From an uncultured Victivallales bacterium (GTDB lineage Bacteria > Verrucomicrobiota > Lentisphaeria > Oligosphaerales > JAFGRS01), in contig CAILKC010000099.1 in the NCBI GenBank assembly GCA_903834675.1, positions 1-28,871 on the forward strand: DNA of 28,871 nt. The letters are read 5' to 3'. Below are positions 22,101 to 28,100 of the stretch, one piece after another (the first letter of the stretch is position 1; every line of letters begins with the position of its first letter). Below the pieces are notes generated by a model. It searched no databases. It worked only from the letters and a program-made list of their open reading frames with translations, and was not told the DNA's origin. Position numbers and translations under genes: made by a program.

Positions 22101-25100
22101 GCTCTCAGCACCTGGACCGTTGAAGCCTGGGTCTACCCCACCACGGCTGCCAACAGCACCATCATCAGCCGTAACGTCGGCGCCGAAAACTATGCCCTCG
22201 GCCTCGATGTCGACCGCCGTCCTTATATCCGCTTCAGCCCCAGCGACGGCACCACCGCAGTCGAGCTTAAGGCCAACGCCGTCGATGCCATCGCGCTCAA
22301 TGTCTGGACGCACCTCGCCGGCACCTTTGATACGGCGACTAATACGCTGCATTTGATCGTCAACGGCGCCGAACAGGCCACCCTCTCCACCGTCAAGCGC
22401 TGCGCCACCACCGGCAAAGGCCCGGTCGCTCTCCAGGTCGGGGAAGGCTTCAAGGGCATGCTCGACGACGTCCGCATCTGGAGTACGGCTCGCAGCGTCG
22501 ATACCATCGCCGCCAGCCGCGCCCTACTCCTGGCAGGTACCGAAGCTGGACTGGTCAGTTACCTGCGCTTCGATGACGGCGGCGACCTCGCCGACGGCAG
22601 CCTCAGCGCCACCGACTTCACCCAGCGCCAAGATTGGCTGACCGGCTGGGCCAACGCCGGCACTCTCGGCGTCGGCGCCACCATGATTCCGGCTCCGACC
22701 GACGCCCCCGTCACCGGCGCTGCCGTCGACTCGGACAACGACGGTCTGCCCGACCAGTGGGAACTGCGTTACTACGGCAACCTCAGCCAGACCGGCACCG
22801 ACGATACCGACGGCGATGGCCTCAATGACTACTACGAGTACCTGACCAACAATGACCCGCGCTCGGTCGACACCGACGGCGATGGCATCAGCGATGCCGA
22901 CGAAGACATCGATGACTCTGGCGCCGGTGATGGCCTCACCAACGTCCAGGAACAGGCCGCCCGCACCCATCCGCTGCTCGGTGATACCGACGATGATGGT
23001 GTCAGCGACAAGGACGAACTCGCGGCCGGTACCAGCCCCCGCTACTCCATGGCGCGCCTCGACCCGCTGACCACCAAGCTCACGCCCAGCCGCAGCCTCG
23101 ACATCGATAAGGCCGCTACGGCCATAGGCTCCACCTGGAGCGGCGTCCAACTGCCCAAGCCCGAACGCTTCAACATGGGCGGCGGCTCCTGGACCCTCGA
23201 AGCCTGGGTAAGCCGGGGAACAGACGACACCGGCGCCATCCTGAGCTACCGCACCGGCGGCCGCACCTCCATGGAAATCGGTATCGAGAGCGGCGCCCCC
23301 TACGTCAAGTTCCAGCCCGCTACCGGTGCCACCGTCTATAAAGCCGGCGGTGCCGGTGCCGCCGGCGCCTTCCCGCCCAACGAATGGCATCACGTCGCTG
23401 GCGCCTGGGACAGCACCCTCGGCACCCTCAACCTCTACATGGACGGCCTCCTGACCCTCTCCGTACCTTGCACCGCAGCGCCCATCAGCGGCACGGGTAT
23501 CATGTACATGGCGGGCGACGGCACCGCTACCACAGCTACCACCCTCGCCAATGGCCTCATCGACGAAGTCAAGATCTCCGGCCTGGCCCGGCCCCTGGCG
23601 CTGGTGCGCGCCAACCGCGATGCCTTCGACGGCACCAACCTCGCGGCGGGCGTCTACCGCGGCGTCACCCTACCCGGCGGCGATATCTCCTTCGCCGACC
23701 GCGTGGTCACCTTCGTCAATGGCAACCCGCCCTCAAGCGCTGGCCACGATGACCCGCGCGCCGTCATCGGCGCTCCCGACGACCCGGCGACCTCCGGCAC
23801 CGGCACCGGCGCCACCGCCGGACTCTCGCTCTCCCTCGGCAATGGCGGCTGGGTCGTGGTCGAGTTCACCGACAACCTCCTCACCGGCGGGGTCGGCAAT
23901 GGCGATGGTATCGACCTCTGGATCTTCGAGGCCGGCGGCGCCGCCGAAGGCATGATCGTCGAGATCAGTAAGGACGGCGTCAACTGGATTCGCACCGGCA
24001 ACGTCGTTGCTGGCGGCACCAGTGGCATCGACATCGACCCCTACATCTCCAGCCCCGATGAAGTCTTCCGCTTCGTCCGCGTCACCGACCGGCCCAACCC
24101 CAACGACGCCGGCGGCCCGCTGACCGGCGCCGACATCGACGCCGTCGCCGCCGTCTCTACCACCGGTGGCCTGCTGGCCTACTACCGCTTCGATGATGGC
24201 GGCCGGAAGGTCGAAGACTTCGTACACCCGTACCCCGCCACCGACGCCGCCGACTACGCCCTGGCCCCGCCGACCGGCGTGGCCATCACCAGCAACACTG
24301 CGGACTGGGTCGTGACCGCCCACGCCAAGCCCATCGTCGGCATTGACGATCAGGATGTAGACGGCCTGGCGGACTGGTACGAAGACCTCTACGCCAGCTC
24401 GACCACCGTCATGTCGGCCACTCCCAACAGCGACAATGACAATGACGGGCTCCTCAACCTCACCGAATTCTACTGCCTCACCAACCCCAATGTCGTCGAT
24501 ACCAACCGCAACGGCACCTCCGATGCCAACGAAGACTTCGATGGGGATGGTCTGACCAACCTGCGCGAGCAGACCCTCGGCGCCGACCCGCGCCTGAAAG
24601 ACACCGACGACGACGGCCAGAACGACCTCGCCGAAGCCAATGCCAATACCTTGCCCAACAGCTCCCTCAGCCCGTTCCAGTACCGCGCCCTCACCCTGGA
24701 TGGCGTCGGCGACTATGTGACCCTGCCGCTCGATTCACGCTTCGCGCTCACGGACAACTGGACTCTCGAAGCCTGGATTCGCCCGGCCACCGGCGCCAGC
24801 GGCGACCTCATCGCCCGCTCCGTCCAGGCGAACCGCTACAACTACCGCCTGTACCTGAGCACCACCCAGAAGCCGGTGATCGAGTTCCAGGACGCCACCA
24901 CGCCGACCCCCGTCACGGTCAGCGTCACGGGCACCAACGCCATCCCGACCGACGGCGCTACCTGGACCCACCTGGTCGCCACCCGCAGCGCCGTCGACCA
25001 CGTCCTGCGTCTGTACGTGAACGGGGCACAAGTTGCCTCAAGCAGCACCGTGGCGGTTCCCGCTACCAACGGCATCGGCCCAGTCTACACTCGTATCGGC

Positions 25101-28100
25101 GAGGGCTTCAAAGGCGAGATCGATGAAGTCCGTATCTGGAACGTCGCCCGCTCCGAAAGCCTGCTCCGCACCTGGATGCCGCAGTCTCTCGCCCGCAGCC
25201 TCGACCAGGGCGGCCTGGTCGCCTACTACCGCTTCGACGACGGAAGGGCAGCCGCGGCCACCACCGGTCAAGTCCAGGACTTTGTCAACAGCACCACCTA
25301 CAGCTTCCCCAACGACTGGCTGACCGGCTGGCTCCACGCCGGCACCCTGGTCGGCAATGCCGCCTTCGTCGACCTCACCGCCCAGACCAGCCCGGTGAGC
25401 GACCTTACCTCCGACTCCGATAACGACGGCATCGCGGACTTCTGGGAGTACCAGTACTGGGGCAATCTGACCACCGCCGGACCCGGTACCGTCGATGGCT
25501 ACACCGACACAGATCAGGACGGCCTCAATGACCTCTACGAATTCCTCGTCGGCACCAACCCGACCGTTGCCAGCGTCGATGACCTCAACACCGACGCCGA
25601 CTCCGACGGCCTCACCAACCTCCAGGAACAGCAGTTTGCCTCCCACCCGCGCGATACCGATACCGATGACGACGGCGTGCCGGATGGTGACGAAGTCGCC
25701 GGCATGAACCACCAAACGCCGACCGACCCGGTCGACAGCCTCGACCCGCTGGTCAACCGCGCCCTCGAACTGACCGCCGGAACCGACTACGCCCGCGCCG
25801 CCTTCAGCGGCCTCGCCTTCAGCGCGGGACAGGGCATCATCGGCGCCTGGATCAACCCCAACACGGGGACCGACCCAGTCAATGGCGTCATCCTGCGTGC
25901 GGTCGATCCCGCCGACAACTCCACCGTCATCCTCGTCAGCTTGGTCAATGGCTACCTCCACTTCGAGTACAAGACCCGCACCACGGGGATCACCAAGTCT
26001 TGGACCATGGCCACCGGTCCGATCACCAACGCCGACGGCTGGGCCCACGTCTATGCCAAAATCGTGGGCGCCGAGTACGCGGACCTCTATACCTACGTCA
26101 ACGGCGTCGAGTACCGCGAGCAGTTCGCCGAATCCGGCGACTACTCGACCCCCCGCGGCATGGCCCTCTACATTGGTGACGCGCCGGCTGCCGAAGGCGG
26201 CGCCGACGACTCCCTCATCGGCCAGATCGACGAGGTCCGTTTCTTCTACAACCCCCTCGGCATCACCGATGCCGCCTTGCGCGCCCAGCGCTTCGCCGCT
26301 GCCAGCATGACGGGCAACGTCGACACCTACTTCCGCTTCGATGACGGCTACACCGCCGCCGGCACCTTCCACCCCGGACCGGTCGGCGCCGAAGACTTCG
26401 CCCACCGCATCACCCCGATCAACCAGGCCACCGCCAACCGCCAGTACGTCGCTGTGCTCAGTGGCAGCGCCGACATCGTCCCCGTCGCCACCGATACCCT
26501 CATCGACGGCACCTACACCTACCTCAGCGCCGATACCGACGCCGACGGCATCGCCGACTTCTGGGAACTGGCCAGTTTCGGCGATCTCACCACCGCCGGC
26601 CCCGGCGCCGTCGACGGCTACACCGACTTCGATGGTGACGGCCTCAATGATCTCTATGAGCACCTCCTCTCCTTCAACCCGCGCCAGACCAACACGGCCG
26701 CAGACCTCAACGCCGACGCCGATGATGACAATCTGACCAACCTCGAGGAGCAGTACTCCAACACCGACCCGAACCGCGCCGACACCGATGACGACGGCAA
26801 GACGGACGGCCAGGAAATCACCGACGCCACCGATCCCCTCGATTCACTCAGCCGGACGGGATTTGCCCACCAGATGGTCACCTTCAGCGCCACTACGGGT
26901 GAAATCACGGTCCCGATCAACCCGAAGTTCGACCTGAACGTCTTCACCCTCGAAGCCTGGGTGAAACCCGACACGGCCACCGAGGGCGCGGTGCTGATCA
27001 ACAAGGCCGACGCTACCGGCGGTATCCAGTATCAGTTGGGTGTCGACACCAGCGCCAAGCCTTACTTGCAGGTCGGCAACTTCCGCTTCACCAGCACCGC
27101 GGTGATCCCCAATAGCGCCTGGTCCCATGTCGCCGCCACCTTCAACCGCAATACCGGTATCATGGAACTCCTCGTCTACGTCGCCGGAACGGGCGTTACC
27201 TTCACGACCACCACCGACCCCATGCCGCTCAACAACCTCCCCGAGCCCGGCGTGACCCCGGTCACCATCGGTCTCAGCGGCTCCAGCGGCGCGGGTTGGT
27301 CCCTCGACGACGTGCGCCTCTACGCCACCCGCCTCAACGAGGGCGCCATTGCCGCCGACCGCGTCAACCTGTTCAGCGCTGACCTGCCGCATCTCGTAGG
27401 CTGGTTCCACTTCGATGACAGCTACGCAGCCGACAGCACCGAGTTCCAAATCGAGGACTTCACGGCGCGCATCGGTACCGACGCCCAGACCGCCGCCCGC
27501 AACCTCCGCAGCAGCGCCACCCTGTCCGCGGCCGGCGTCAGCGTCGTACCCGGCATCCCGCCGGAGGTCTCCAGCGCTGACCTGACCCTCACCCTCAGCC
27601 CCGCCTCAAATACCCTGGTCGCCGGTAACACCGTCTTCATGTCAGTCTCTCGCAATGGCTCGACCGTCCTGCCGCTGGTCGTGGAACTCTCCACCGATGA
27701 CACCAGCAGCATCGCCGTCCCGGCCACCGTCACCATCGCCGCCGGTGCCAACAGCGCCATCATTGGCGTCACCGGTCTGCACCCGACTCCGCTCGCCGCG
27801 CCGGCACACCTCCGGGCGCTCGCCAGCGGCTACGTCCAATCCGGCGAGGCTGCCATCACGGTGACCGCCCCGACCCTCACCTTTGCCCCCACCTCGGTTA
27901 CCCTGCTGGTGGGCGAAACCTTCGAGGTCATCATCCGTCGTGACGCTACCCAGGCGACGGGTCCTCTCACGGTCACTACCGCCAGTGCCGACACCTCCGT
28001 CTTCACCGTCGGCGCCGCCTCGGTCACCTTCGCCGCCGACGAGTATGCGCGCACCCTGCCCCTCACCGGCGTGCGCGCCGGCGGCCCGTTGAACCTCACC

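Noticed and set aside
5388..26867. Dense direct repeats, considered as a CRISPR or tandem DNA array
   Set aside because: The similarity is at protein level (D-x-D-x-DG loops, YYRFDD). Units are long, divergent and in frame, without identical short repeats and unique spacers.
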